A stretch of DNA of 64,000 nucleotides, taken from Cercophora sp. LCS_1. Taxonomy: Eukaryota > Ascomycota > Sordariomycetes > Sordariales > Lasiosphaeriaceae. The number at the start of each line of letters is the position of its first letter. Positions within the stretch are counted from its first letter, which is position 1. Below, one piece after another: positions 53,421 through 63,185 of this stretch. The stretch is from positions 620,001 through 684,000 of the forward strand of contig JAPZLL010000013.1 in the NCBI GenBank assembly GCA_036250225.1, given 5' to 3'. The translations under genes and the position numbers were made by a program. Under the pieces are notes generated by a model. It was not told the origin of the DNA and searched no databases. It saw only the letters and a list, made by a program, of their open reading frames with translations.

Positions 53421-54266
53421 ATGCTTCTCACCCTCCTTCCTCTCCTCGCTCTGGCGGCATCGATCGCAGCCGACTGCAGCAAAGACTTTCTGCGCAATGC
53501 AACCGCAGCCTACATCACGGCCCAATCCACGGGCCAAACGGGCCTCCTCTCCAGCTTCGGCGTCACGCCCAACTTCCTCTACGTCGAGAACAACCGGCTC
53601 GTCGACTGGAAGTCGTCCACCTTGTCCACACCGATCCGCATCGACGTGCACCGCTCTATCCACGACGCCGTGCAGTGCGCCACCTTCACCGAGATCATCG
53701 CCGCGACGAACCCACACCCCTATGTCATCCACACCCGCATCGTCTTTGACAACAACCACAGCCAGAAGGCCGCGCTGGTAGAGTCCGTCGTGACCGACGA
53801 GGGCGACTGGCTGTTCAACGCCACAGGGACACTCGCCCTTGTGGCGTCCGAGAAGTGGGATCCCATCCCCAAGGAAAAACAGGAGAGCCGAGAGACCATC
53901 CAGGCCTACGCCGACGCCTACTTTAACCGCTTCGGCAATGTTTCCGTCGTCGTCCCCTGGGGTGCCCCCTGCGAGCGCGTCGAAGGCGGTCTACCAGCAA
54001 AGGGCGAACTCCGCGGCGCGGACTGCGTCATGGTGTGGCCCAGCACGATATACGTGCCGTATCGGCGCTATGTCGTGGACGAAGAGTACGGCGCCGTGGA
54101 TATCTTTGTGGGCTTTCCCGGCTTGGATCGGACGCGGAATAATGAGGCGGCGCCGGATAGTCATTTCTTCAGGGGTGAGGGCGGGAAGATCAAGTATTTG
54201 CATACTGCGAGTGCCTGCTGGACTTTTGGCTGTGGATTGAATGGTACGACTTTTGGGAGGAGGTGA
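53421..54266 (+). CDS. secreted DUF8021-like protein
   Basis: A single exon of 281 residues from ATG 53421-53423. A signal peptide (LLTLLPLLALAASIA) is followed by CSKDFLRNATAAYITAQSTGQTG, the usual start of a fungal extracellular family with a SnoaL-like alpha+beta barrel (now DUF8021). VLVDWKSSTLSTPIRIDVHRSIHD-type strands come next, then a two-Cys region and DSHFFRGEGGKIKYLHTASACW near the end, which is the family's closing block. N-glycosylation sites are present (RNATAA, FNATG, GNVS). No catalytic residues are known for the family. It is complete and has no sign of decay, unlike its neighbours. Confidence 0.75.
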   Translation: MLLTLLPLLALAASIAADCSKDFLRNATAAYITAQSTGQTGLLSSFGVTPNFLYVENNRLVDWKSSTLSTPIRIDVHRSIHDAVQCATFTEIIAATNPHPYVIHTRIVFDNNHSQKAALVESVVTDEGDWLFNATGTLALVASEKWDPIPKEKQESRETIQAYADAYFNRFGNVSVVVPWGAPCERVEGGLPAKGELRGADCVMVWPSTIYVPYRRYVVDEEYGAVDIFVGFPGLDRTRNNEAAPDSHFFRGEGGKIKYLHTASACWTFGCGLNGTTFGRR

Positions 54267-54648
54267 TAACCACCTAATTGCTAACGTAAGAAAAAAAAAA
54301 AAAGGGGGGGGGGGGGGGGCTGGGTTAAAAGTGTGCACTTGCGGTCCCTCCGGACGCTTGACGGTACCAAACCCCGAAAAGTGAGGTGGGCGGAAGGGGC
54401 TATCATAAAATCGCCAAGTTCACAACGTCCTTTTAACTCTACCGAGAAGTCGTAGTTGTTCTGGCGTAAGCTAATCTAGAGTATGCTGCTGCATGCTTGG
54501 GAGCTCTCCGGCTTGTTCTAAAATAGCGCCCAATATTCTTCTTACAACTACTGCTACTAGTTGCCCGGCGCAGGACCCGCGATACGAATCTCCTCCACCA
54601 CCACGACGCGGTGGTAGAGTATAACTCAGGATGCGAAATTGATCTTTC
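54267..54648. other. intergenic with A and G homopolymers
   Basis: A run of 13 A is followed directly by a run of about 17 G (54291-54321). No gene seen before the 5S gene. Confidence 0.5.
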
Positions 54649-54768
54649 ACATACGACCATAGCCACTGGAGAACTCGGGATCCCGTCCGCTCTCCCATAG
54701 ATAAGCCAGTGAGCGCCAGACTAGTAGTTGGGTCGGTGACGACCAGTGAATCCCTGGTGTTGTATGTA
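54649..54768 (+). rRNA. 5S ribosomal RNA
   Basis: This copy matches the 37-kb copy over its full length apart from about seven positions, and keeps the internal control region. Two of the changes are compensatory (CATTGG/CCAATG becomes CACTGG/CCAGTG). The end reads TTGTATGTATCC, and the T5 terminator comes four bases later than in the other copies, so transcript termination may be slightly displaced. Confidence 0.9.
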
Positions 54769-55017
54769 TCCTTTTTGCTTAAGGTCTGCTTTTCTTTTCT
54801 TTTTGCAAATTTTCAAAGAAATGACTCCATCACCCGCGGGTACTGGGGGCATTTACACTTTTCGCTCGCTTTGTTCGCCCCGCTTAGAGCGGGGTCCATC
54901 AATCGAAAAGCAACAAGCACAAGTGGTCCGTGAGAAATGAACACTATTCCTCTGTTCTCTCGAACAGCAAACTATATTCAAATTCAAAGGGAGGTGTTCT
55001 TCGCCACGTTCGGCACT

Positions 55018-56259
55018 CTACTCCGGCAGGACACGCAACTTTGGGAACGCCGCAGCCGCGCGATTCCAGAGAGTCTCGCTGTGCTGCCGCCACTCATCCC
55101 TGCAGGACTCGCAGAGCTTGACGCCACCAAATTCATTGACAGTGCGGGCGCCATAGCTCCTGCTGTACTGGCACTGGTCACAGTTCCGCCTGCTATCCTC
55201 TTCAAGCCATCCGCCCAGCTCCGGGTAGAGCAAGTAGTCTTTTCTCTCAATGACACAGGCAAACCGCGCCTGCTGCTCATCAAAGGTTTCCTTGGCATCC
55301 ATCCGGAACCAAAGTTTGTAGGACTCCCGTGCATCCTTGATGACTTCCTCCGGCTCGGGGCGTCCGAGCTCGAGTCCGTTTTCAACAAAGCGATAGCGCC
55401 GCATGGTCATGTGCATCGGCCCTCCAAAGTATCGGACGTGGTTCAAGGCGATAAGGTGGGGCGGCGACGTTGCCCAGGCGGAATCTAGCGACTACAACAC
55501 CTCCCTGGCCCGTCTGTATGCGTCGGTTCGCCACGTCGGGTCCATGTAGGCGAACGTGTTGTGGATCTCTCCCTCGGCGCGATGCTTGAAGAAGGCCACG
55601 GCGTCGTAGAGCGTGACGCAGATTTCGTTTAGGATCTCGAGCTGCGCGTCGTCGAACCAGATGTCGTCGATATCGTTGGACGAGAATGCCGCGGCAATTC
55701 CGAAGCGGATGAGGGCGTCGCCGTCGCGGGCGCGGAACCAGGTTCTGGGTGAGCGGACGAGGTGGTTGACGTATCGACGGAAAGTCTCGTCGTCTCGTCT
55801 GCCGGACGACTTGGCAGAGGTAATCAGCAAGTAGGTGCGGAACTCGCGTTTGGACTCCTCGGCTCCCGGACGGTTTTGGAGCATGGCGTCGAGAAGCTCG
55901 TCGACGTCGTACCCGAGCATCTTGCTCGACGACGATATGTCGGTCAGGTCACCGTTATACTCGGAAATGATGCCAATCGCTGATAACCGGACATAGCAGC
56001 AGTAGCGCGCCCAGTTGGTGTACTGTGGGATCACAACTCGACTGTACTCCCACGCCGTGTTGAGCACTTCGGCTCGCATTCGCGCGCTGAGACCAGGAAT
56101 GCCAACGAGATCGTTGTTGAACTCGGCAGGGAAAAAGAAGGCGTCTTGGTGTTTCTGTGTTGGCGCCGAAGACCCTTTGGCGGAGCCATTGGCCTCAGCA
56201 GTAGGCGCTGCAATGTCGGCGGTCATGCTCGTGGACGATGGAGTGGATGCTCTGGCCAT
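55018..56259 (-). pseudogene. BcABA3-like non-canonical sesquiterpene synthase, one TAG
   Basis: From ATG 56257-56259 a frame of 413 codons runs to the final stop at 55018, with one TAG at 55492-55494 about two-thirds along. The sequence follows the family of the Botrytis abscisic-acid enzyme that makes alpha-ionylideneethane: NTAWEYSRVVIPQYTNWARY, LGYDVDELLDAML, ITSAKSSGRRDDETFRRYVNHL, DIDDIWFDDAQ, YDAVAFFKHRAEGEIHNTFAY; after the stop LNHVRYFGGPMHMTMRRYRFVE and a cysteine pair region (CDQCQYSRSYGA, GGVKLCESCRDEW). The stop falls where I recall a Trp in the family (REVL-x-xLDxAW), so TGG to TAG is likely. Both halves are otherwise sound, which means the loss is recent or the stop is a sequence error. 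No P450 or short-chain dehydrogenase of the ABA pathway lies nearby. Confidence 0.75.
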
Positions 56260-57096
56260 TCGATGCGCCTAAAACGCTGGGAGAAAGAACGTCTGCTTCA
56301 CCGATCTATGTCTGTTCGAGGGAGCCGAAATTCACAGCAGTTGTTCTCCCAGGAGTACCAAACTGACGGGATTGACGGGGCTTCAGTTCACCGCTTTCAA
56401 AATTACTTGCTCTATCCAGGCTAATTCTTCACTAAATCTAGCTCGACTTGCTGATCCGTGTCTCAAAGGCTTTCGGCAGTCCAACCGATATGCCCCAAGA
56501 GGTATTCCGGATAACCACTCACCCACTGTCTCACTTACTTGCGTCATGTCGTCCTTGGCGCATCTTGATAGGTAACGCGAGCGAGATTTTCTGTGGATCG
56601 ACCCGTCGTCGGGCCAAGGACCGCCAGATCCCGCAGGTATGGCTCTTCTTGGCTGCCTGGCATCAACGGAAGCGCCATCCAATGACAAGACTGTATGTGA
56701 GACATGGGAGACAGATCCCCTTTCCCGATATGGAGGCACTTTTCTGATTCCCCAGCAACAACCGCGTTTGGCGCTGTCTGCTCCGGAGCAGAGTGGTGAC
56801 GTCAGGTCAGATCAAAAGTCTGTGTTGTAGCCTTGCTCACATGAGTGTGTGCTTGTTCTCTTGCGTCGTGGTGGCGTTTGCCCCCTTCCTCCCACTTCTG
56901 TAACAGGCCTCCTAGCGCCGTATTACCTCTCCAGGTTTTTGAAAACGAGCACACTGCTTCTAACCGTACTGGCCAACAGCCGAGGAGCTATCCTACAGGG
57001 CAAAAGGGGAACCGAAACTGGGAGTAAATACGGGAGAAGGTATAATTGAGCTTGGCCAAAGAGCTGTTTTTGGTCAAGGACAAAAAAGCAGCAAAA
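56260..57096. other. intergenic
   Basis: Upstream of the terpene-synthase-like pseudogene. No gene supported. Confidence 0.4.
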
Positions 57097-57216
57097 AACA
57101 TACAACACCAGGGATTCGCTGGTCGTCACCGACCCAACTACTGATCTGGCGCTCACTGGCTTATCTATGGGAGAGCGGACGGGATCCCGAGTTCTCCAGT
57201 GGCTATGGTCGTATGT
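57097..57216 (-). rRNA. 5S ribosomal RNA
   Basis: Read on the minus strand it begins ACATACGACCATAGCC and keeps the same inner blocks as the other two copies, being closest to the 54.6-kb copy. It has ATCAG where those have CTAG in the GCCAGA-x-AGTAGTTGG region. A T6 terminator follows (57093-57098 on the plus strand as A6). Confidence 0.92.
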
Positions 57217-57256
57217 GGAAGTTGTGCCCTGCACAGTGGCCTATCTGCTGACCGCT

Positions 57257-57281
57257 GGGTGGTGGTGGTGGTGGTGGTGGA
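57257..57281. repeat. (GGT)8 microsatellite
   Basis: About eight GGT units lie between the third 5S gene and the 3' end of the methyltransferase gene. Confidence 0.85.
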
Positions 57282-57328
57282 AAAAGAAGGTAGCTCAAGC
57301 CTGTCCCACAACTCCCTACTTTACACGC

Positions 57329-58450
57329 CTACGAAGGTTTCCGTCCCCAGACCACAGTTCTATGCAAAGTCAGCACCATTCAATCTTCAGAAGCATGTCA
57401 AATCGGAGGGCACTTACGTCCAAATCCATCCAGTGTTGGAAATCTTTCTCGACTCTTTCCGGAACGCCTCGGTAAACGCCACGGCCTCCTCGCGCGACCA
57501 CCCATGAATCTGGGTGAACAAAAACGTGCTCAGGCCATCAAGACTCTGGTCCAGCGCCAACTGCCCCAGAAATCCGGCGTTCTTCAGGACTGGGTCCTTG
57601 GGCCATCCATGGAACGGCATCTTGATCTTTTTCTGGTGTACATCGACGAAGCCCACCTTCTCCATAAGGTCTTTCATCTGACTAGTAGATGGGACAAAAA
57701 GTCAGCTCATTGTTTTCGTGTGGGACCAAATCGGGGCAACGGATTGAATGTCTTGTGGACGTACCTCCCCTCGCCAATGATAAAGGACCTCCCCATCTTC
57801 TCGCCACCCGTCTGAAACAGGTCCGCCCACTGATTGAAGACATGACCGGAGGGGATAGGGGTATAGTCGGACTCGATCCTGCACCCGCGCTCGACGTGCT
57901 CAAACCATCCGCCGGGCTTGACGTGCGCAAAGATGGCGGCGTACAAGGCCTCCCAGTCGGGCACGCATCCGTAGAGCGCGCGCACGTGGATGAAGTCGAA
58001 GTGGTTTGGCGGCCAGCTCCAGTCGACCAGACAGTCTTCAACGAGAAACTTGGCGTTTGCTGGTACCCAGGTGGGCTGCACGGCAGCGATATCGGTACCC
58101 GTCACGCTGGCGGAGGGGTATTGGTACGCGAGGTCAATCGCCCACACACCTGTTCCTGTGCCGACGTCGAGAACCTTGCCTAGCTCTGGACCGAGGGGTG
58201 CCTGGAAGAGTTTGTTGTCGGCGACCATGAGATGGACGTTGTGCAACATCTCAAAGGCATCGTTTTGGGCGGCATCGACAGGAGCCCAATATTCGGTCGT
58301 GTCCGTGACCTTGTACGGACGGCCGTGGACCTGGCGGTAGTTGAAGACGCTGTCGGTCACCGACGTGGTTGACGATGCGAGAGATTCGGCTTCGGCGCTG
58401 TCGTCGTCACGCGCGAGGAGCTTGTCGTCGACCTCGACGGTGGGACCCAT
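57329..58450 (-). CDS. LaeA/TAM-like SAM-dependent methyltransferase
   Basis: Exons 57765-58450, 57418-57681 and 57329-57359 join in frame to 326 residues from ATG 58448-58450. The last exon is only 31 nt; without it the frame would stop in the second intron. The N-terminus has the family's YRQVHGRPY and TTEYWAPVDAAQNDAFEMLH. Motif I is VLDVGTGTGVWAIDLA; then come TGTDIAAVQPTWVP, the DF-x-F-IHVRAL region and VKPGGWFEHVE; the C-terminal piece TVVWGRKPS is the standard end of the family and supports the two-intron structure. LaeA-like enzymes are nuclear regulators of secondary metabolism or methylate small molecules. It sits upstream of the terpene-synthase pseudogene with a 5S gene between them, so it may belong to a remnant cluster. 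Confidence 0.85.
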
Positions 58451-59809
58451 CGTCGCGTGGGCGGGAGGTCTAGTTGCGAAATGGTCAAGTTCAAAGTTTT
58501 TTTTAGGTCGCCGCTAAGGGCACTAGGAAGCGTTGCAAGCGGGCGGGAGCGGACCGCAGCGGGGTTTTATTTGGGTTTTCCTGATTTCTCCCCCCCATGG
58601 TGCTGACGGGGCAAGTCATGCCTCTTTTGTCGTTGAGTGCTTGGCGGGAACGCCAGGAATGCTTCCCCGTTGCAGACACAAGGGGCGGTCTGCCCAATTG
58701 CAGGGCGTGGGCTGCGAAGGGGAAGCTGCACACGGCCTAGTGCGGGTTCCTTGCGTTTTGGGGGCGGGGGTGAGGTGGCTTGGTGGAATTTTATGACAGC
58801 GGGCTCGCTGAACCCCTCCAGTGGCTGTAGTTCCACGGACCAAGATCGCTCACTCATCTCGGTCTGATGAAACATGTAATCAGATTGAATCCGGGTCGGT
58901 TCGAGGAGTTGTGTATTAGTTGGAAGTCATCATGTTTCTATCTTGACTTGACTTCAAACGAAAAAATCCAGTCAGTTCAATCCGATCTCCAGAATGCAAC
59001 CGCCTGGCAAGATTCCAAAGTATTGATGGTCCTGCAGCCCATTCCCCATGAAGTGGTCGATTCTCGGGCGAAGATGTTATCACCACTAAATAGTTCTGGA
59101 GACTTTGGTGAACTGTAAACCTTGCGTATAACTTGATGCAATCCCTAATCCTGAGAAATTCAAGTGTTTGATGAGCCAAATTTCCTTCTCACTGATACGG
59201 ATCCGGCCCGGAGTCGAAACCTCCGAGCAACCCATTTTGCACTGCCGGTGTGTCGCCGGGTGTCGCCGGTAGGGGATAGCCATTTAGACCAGGAATAACT
59301 CTTTCCCTGTTTTCAAGCTGATGGCGTTGACGGTTGATGAAAAGCGCACGCCGCATCTCACTAGCAGCCGCCCTCTCCATCACGAGACCATGACGAGAAT
59401 CCTCTAGGAATGATGAACTTTGACTTCAGTGCAGCACAAGCACTGTAACCTGCACCCCGGCTCATCATTCCCCCACATTTTGATCTCGTTCCCGGGTTGT
59501 TGGCGTATGGCCTCCCAATGGGATCGCGCCCCGGCTCAGACTGGAAACATGGCAATTTAGACCACGACCGTCATTGGGTCGCTTTGGGCTCAAAACTGGG
59601 GTGGCAAAGCTCGGGTATTGGGCATCATATACTACCGCAATACCGTTGGGGTGACAAGTCCTATAAGAAAGCTGCTACCTGGATCCTCCTGGCATTCACA
59701 TGGGATGCCCCAGGAGACTTAAGACTGGGAGGGTGTGAGGGGATCCCGGATTTGTTCTCTTGCCTTGTCATTCGTGAGTCCACGGATCGCCAAGACAAAC
59801 CCCGACACG
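58451..59809. other. intergenic
   Basis: Divergent space between the methyltransferase and xylanase genes, 1.36 kb. No gene supported. Confidence 0.4.
59662..59667 (+). promoter_or_regulatory. TATA-like element, xylanase gene
   Basis: TATAAG lies 143 bp before the xylanase start codon at 59810. Confidence 0.35.
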
Positions 59810-60591
59810 ATGAAGTTCTGCCCCCTCATCGCCTCGTTGTTCGCAGCCTCAGCCGCGGCCGCACCGGCAGGGCATGTCCTGCCGAGAGCCGACTCGGCCG
59901 AAGGTGTGCTCTTACCACCCGGCCGCGGCAGGCACGGCGGGTTCTACTACGAATTCTGGTCCGACAAGTACACGCCCTCGAAGGCCAACGATGCCGGGCC
60001 CATCCTCTACAGAAACCTGGAGGGCGGCCGTTACAAGGTCCAGTGGAACGAGGGCACGGGCAACTTTGTGGCCGGCAAGGGGTGGAACTCTACCGACGCA
60101 GACAAGGTCAAGTACGTGACGACTCGGAGCCCTCACTCCATCGTTCATAACATGACTAACAAGGCTGCAGGAGCGTCACATACAACGCCACCTTCTCGGC
60201 GAGCGGAACCAGCTATCTCTCGCTTTACGGGTGGATGACAACTCCCAACCCCAAATGGAATGTCGAGTACTACATCATCGACAATTGGATCAAGTACCAT
60301 CCGGCACAAGGAGAAAGGATTGTTGGGACGGTTGAAACTGACGGCGCCGTGTACGACATTCGCGCTGGGATTCATGTAACCATGGGGCTCCATGACCCAG
60401 ATTGGAGACAAATCTTTTCGGTGCGACGAGAGAAGCGGACGGCTGGCACCATCTCGAGGGAGAAGCACCTGGAGGCGTGGAAAGCCCTGGGGGAATCCTT
60501 TGATAGCCACACATATTCGGTCATGGCTGTGGAAGGGTACCGCAGCACAGGAGAGGCAGACGTCACAGTGCTGAGCTACGAGGCGGCATGA
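59810..60591 (+). CDS. GH11 endo-1,4-beta-xylanase
   Basis: Exons 59810-60111 and 60171-60591 join (59-nt intron, GTACGT...TGCAG) in frame to 240 residues. A signal peptide (KFCPLIASLFAASAAAA) precedes the GH11 beta-jelly-roll: GGFYYEFWSDKYTP, GRYKVQWNEGTGNFVAGKGW, then YLSLYGWMTTPNPKWNVEYYIIDNW with the nucleophile Glu in VEYY, VGTVETDGAVYDI, FSVRREKRTAGTIS, and the acid/base Glu in AVEGYRSTGEADVTV. Family residues around the active site are kept, except that the usual PSI-x-G thumb loop reads HVTMGLHD, which is unusual. It hydrolyses xylan outside the cell. The HET gene downstream starts 369 bp after its stop on the same strand; there is no functional link. Confidence 0.9.
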
Positions 60592-60959
60592 TGCTGCCTG
60601 ATTTTTGCCTCACCGCTGCTCAAACTGGTATACAGCCCCACATTGAATTCCCGAACATGGCACTGGAAATTTGGAGGTGGAGCACCTCCGCATCGGCGCC
60701 TCGGACGCAACTGCTTCTGAACAACAACTCAGACGGTAAATTCCGAGTAGAAGGCTGTTCAGCCGCAACAAACTTATGCTGCGTGTCGGGCCTGCCAGGC
60801 TCCATCCCCAAGCAGCTAAATACCGCATGCTGCCAAACTTTGTCGGGTTCGCGAGAAAGGCTGCAGCATCCTCAAATCGTTTGTCGCAATCCTTTGCAAC
60901 GAGTGCCGCTCCAATTTGTGATTGAGGAAACAAGCCGCTTCGCATTCGAACAGCCTACA

Positions 60960-63185
60960 ATGAGTCAGAATATCCCGGTTCCTATGCCAGCTGACGCTAT
61001 TTCCGTTCTCACTTGCCGCCAATGCTCCAAATACTTCACCTTCACCCATGGGGATGACGACAGGGAAGTACGCATTATTGCTGGCAGGCCTCAGACACGG
61101 CCTTACGTCGCCGCATCATACGTTTGGGGTGAAACCCGGAACATTGAGCTTCAATGCTCAGGGTGTTTGCAGTCTTGTATGGCACCCATGGCTAGCCTCG
61201 GTCGACTGCATCGCCTGCTGAGGCTTGCTGGGCCCGATCAGCCCATCTGGGTGGACGCCATCTCGATCAACCAGTCCGATGCCCAAGAACTCCAGGATTT
61301 GCTCGGCATCATGGGGTCCATTTATGCGAATGCCCAGCACGTCGGCGTCTTGCTGCCACCACGCGACGTTATCATTGCCGACATCCTTGACGTGCTTTGC
61401 GACATGGCCAGACTGCTTCTCAAGTTTGAGTACACCATTTTTGGGGCGCGAGTCCACATCGGCTCTCTACCAGCCCACCTCGGCAACGAGTTCTTCCAAC
61501 AATCACAACCCCTGATGGAAAAGGTTCGTTCGGTCCAGTGTCTTGCAGCAACAGTCGATACCCAAGACGACGTGTTCGGGCATGATTCCATGACCAAGGA
61601 AGAGCGGAGGCTCGGGCTCGTGTGTCACTCCTTTTTCGAGCTTCTGAAAATCTTCCAATCCAAAACAGAGACTGCCGAGTACTGGAGTCGGGCTTGGACG
61701 TTCCAGGAATGGAGCCTGGCTCGCGACATTTCGCTCGCCGCAGAAAGTCCCACAGACGGTCCCATCCGTCCGATTCTGACGGGCGTCAAGCAGCTTATCC
61801 TCCGCGCGGCCACCATGCTGTGCGAGTACACGTTGTCTCTAGGGCAATATGCGCTCTGGTTCGGGTTCTCGCGTGGCACTGCCCCGGTGCTTTTTGCGTC
61901 GGTTCGGTCCCTGTTCCCCAGCGAGGAGTTGTTCACGTACTACGGCGAGATTGACAGGCACCTCCAGAAACGCCAAGCTGCGTTTACCAGCACCAACGGT
62001 TGCCATTCGCTGCTACGACTGCGTCCACGCCCCTACCCGCCCGAGTCAGCCGTGGTCACCCGCCAGCGTCGCCTTTGCCTAATGCTGAACTCGCTTGACG
62101 TGACGAAGCGACGGGCACGCTACGTTGCCGACCTTGTGGCGTGCTGGGCATCCATGTGTGACCTCCAATACCCGTATGATCGGGATGACAGCTTGGACCT
62201 GGCGACGTTCAAAGCCGTCACGGCATTGCGAAACGCGGGCATCCGGGTGTTCAATTTTCAGTGCGGCGGTGGCGTCGGCCTAACAGGGGTCGACTATTGG
62301 TTCCTGCGGTACACGGTCGAGACGGTGCAGCGTAACCGGCGCGACAGTCCGGTTGTTCCGGGCGCTCCGGCTTGGACAGGCCGGGTGGATACCATTCAGC
62401 ACTATCAAATGGCCTTGTCGTTACCGGATCACGCGTGCGAACGCTACCAAGTCAGTCACGCGCCATGGCGCTACATCGAAGGCGCAAGGGTGGAACGCAT
62501 CGTGCCGTGCAGCAACCCAAACCATGTCGACGCCATGCCATTTATTAGGTCCCTTGACGGACCGTTCCAAAGAGTTGAACAGTCCGTGTGGTGGTCGGCT
62601 GCGGAAACAATCTCACGCTATCTCAACTCGGACAAGTTTACGTTTGTAGAACAGGCAGCGTTGGATGGCCACTCTCTTGTCGTCGTTACAATTCCGGCAT
62701 CAGCTGCTCCGCCTCGTCGGGGCGTGCCATATGATTTCTCCTCCTTCCAAGCGTGGGCCATCTGCCCTAATTATTTTTTAAAACACCGAGAGAAGCTTTT
62801 CGTCGCTCGTGAAGGAATCAATGGCACGCTTGTTCTATGCCTGATCGACGGCACGCCCGAAGGCGGTGGGAAGTTCGCTACCCTCGCATACCTCGTCATC
62901 TCGGATCATAAGTGTGGCTCCTTTCTGATCGCCACCGACAAGACGGGAAGAATAGAGATTCGACTCGAGGAACAGCTGCGATCGGATATATCGATATCGG
63001 GTTCCGAACCAACAGAGCTGGGGCCGTTCCTGACGCAGGAGCCGCACTCGGATCTTCCCTGGTTGTTTGCGCGATATCTAGGGCCGGGGAAGTGCACTTC
63101 AGCGACTGAGATGGAACCAAATGCGTTTCACGATTATTTGTTTGAGGCCAAGGTCTCGTTTATTGGGAATGAGTTTTCACTTTGA
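60960..63185 (+). CDS. HET-domain protein (heterokaryon incompatibility type), full length
   Basis: I choose ATG 60960-60962 (741 residues); the frame is open to 60588 but the extra N-terminal part is not protein-like. A short zinc-knuckle-like CRQCSKYF opens it. The HET domain follows: YVAASYVWGE, PIWVDAISINQSDAQELQDLLGIMGSIYANAQHVGVLL, then after an insert YWSRAWTFQEWSLARDI. The remainder is alpha/beta sequence of unknown fold ending in a strand-rich tail (DISISGSEPTELGPF). HET proteins trigger cell death when incompatible partners fuse. No NACHT or STAND module is attached. It is the only intact HET gene of three HET traces in this window. Confidence 0.85.
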   Translation: MSQNIPVPMPADAISVLTCRQCSKYFTFTHGDDDREVRIIAGRPQTRPYVAASYVWGETRNIELQCSGCLQSCMAPMASLGRLHRLLRLAGPDQPIWVDAISINQSDAQELQDLLGIMGSIYANAQHVGVLLPPRDVIIADILDVLCDMARLLLKFEYTIFGARVHIGSLPAHLGNEFFQQSQPLMEKVRSVQCLAATVDTQDDVFGHDSMTKEERRLGLVCHSFFELLKIFQSKTETAEYWSRAWTFQEWSLARDISLAAESPTDGPIRPILTGVKQLILRAATMLCEYTLSLGQYALWFGFSRGTAPVLFASVRSLFPSEELFTYYGEIDRHLQKRQAAFTSTNGCHSLLRLRPRPYPPESAVVTRQRRLCLMLNSLDVTKRRARYVADLVACWASMCDLQYPYDRDDSLDLATFKAVTALRNAGIRVFNFQCGGGVGLTGVDYWFLRYTVETVQRNRRDSPVVPGAPAWTGRVDTIQHYQMALSLPDHACERYQVSHAPWRYIEGARVERIVPCSNPNHVDAMPFIRSLDGPFQRVEQSVWWSAAETISRYLNSDKFTFVEQAALDGHSLVVVTIPASAAPPRRGVPYDFSSFQAWAICPNYFLKHREKLFVAREGINGTLVLCLIDGTPEGGGKFATLAYLVISDHKCGSFLIATDKTGRIEIRLEEQLRSDISISGSEPTELGPFLTQEPHSDLPWLFARYLGPGKCTSATEMEPNAFHDYLFEAKVSFIGNEFSL

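Noticed and set aside
54937..55488. 183-codon plus-strand frame
   Set aside because: It is antisense to the conserved C-terminal half of the ABA3-like gene.
10769..55494. Stop-codon reassignment or programmed readthrough of TAG
   Set aside because: Several intact genes here use TAG as their real stop (CorA-like, methyltransferase, C2HC-finger), and the interrupting stops share no common context.
37170..57216. A dispersed repeat taken at first for a transposon end or MITE
   Set aside because: The three copies match fungal 5S rRNA from end to end, with T-run terminators and paired changes in the helices.
59735..59809. Upstream extension of the xylanase frame
   Set aside because: The signal peptide begins at ATG 59810; the added residues have no signal-peptide character.
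60588..60959. Upstream extension of the HET protein by 124 residues
   Set aside because: It would overlap the xylanase stop and has no domain character; ATG 60960 directly precedes conserved sequence.
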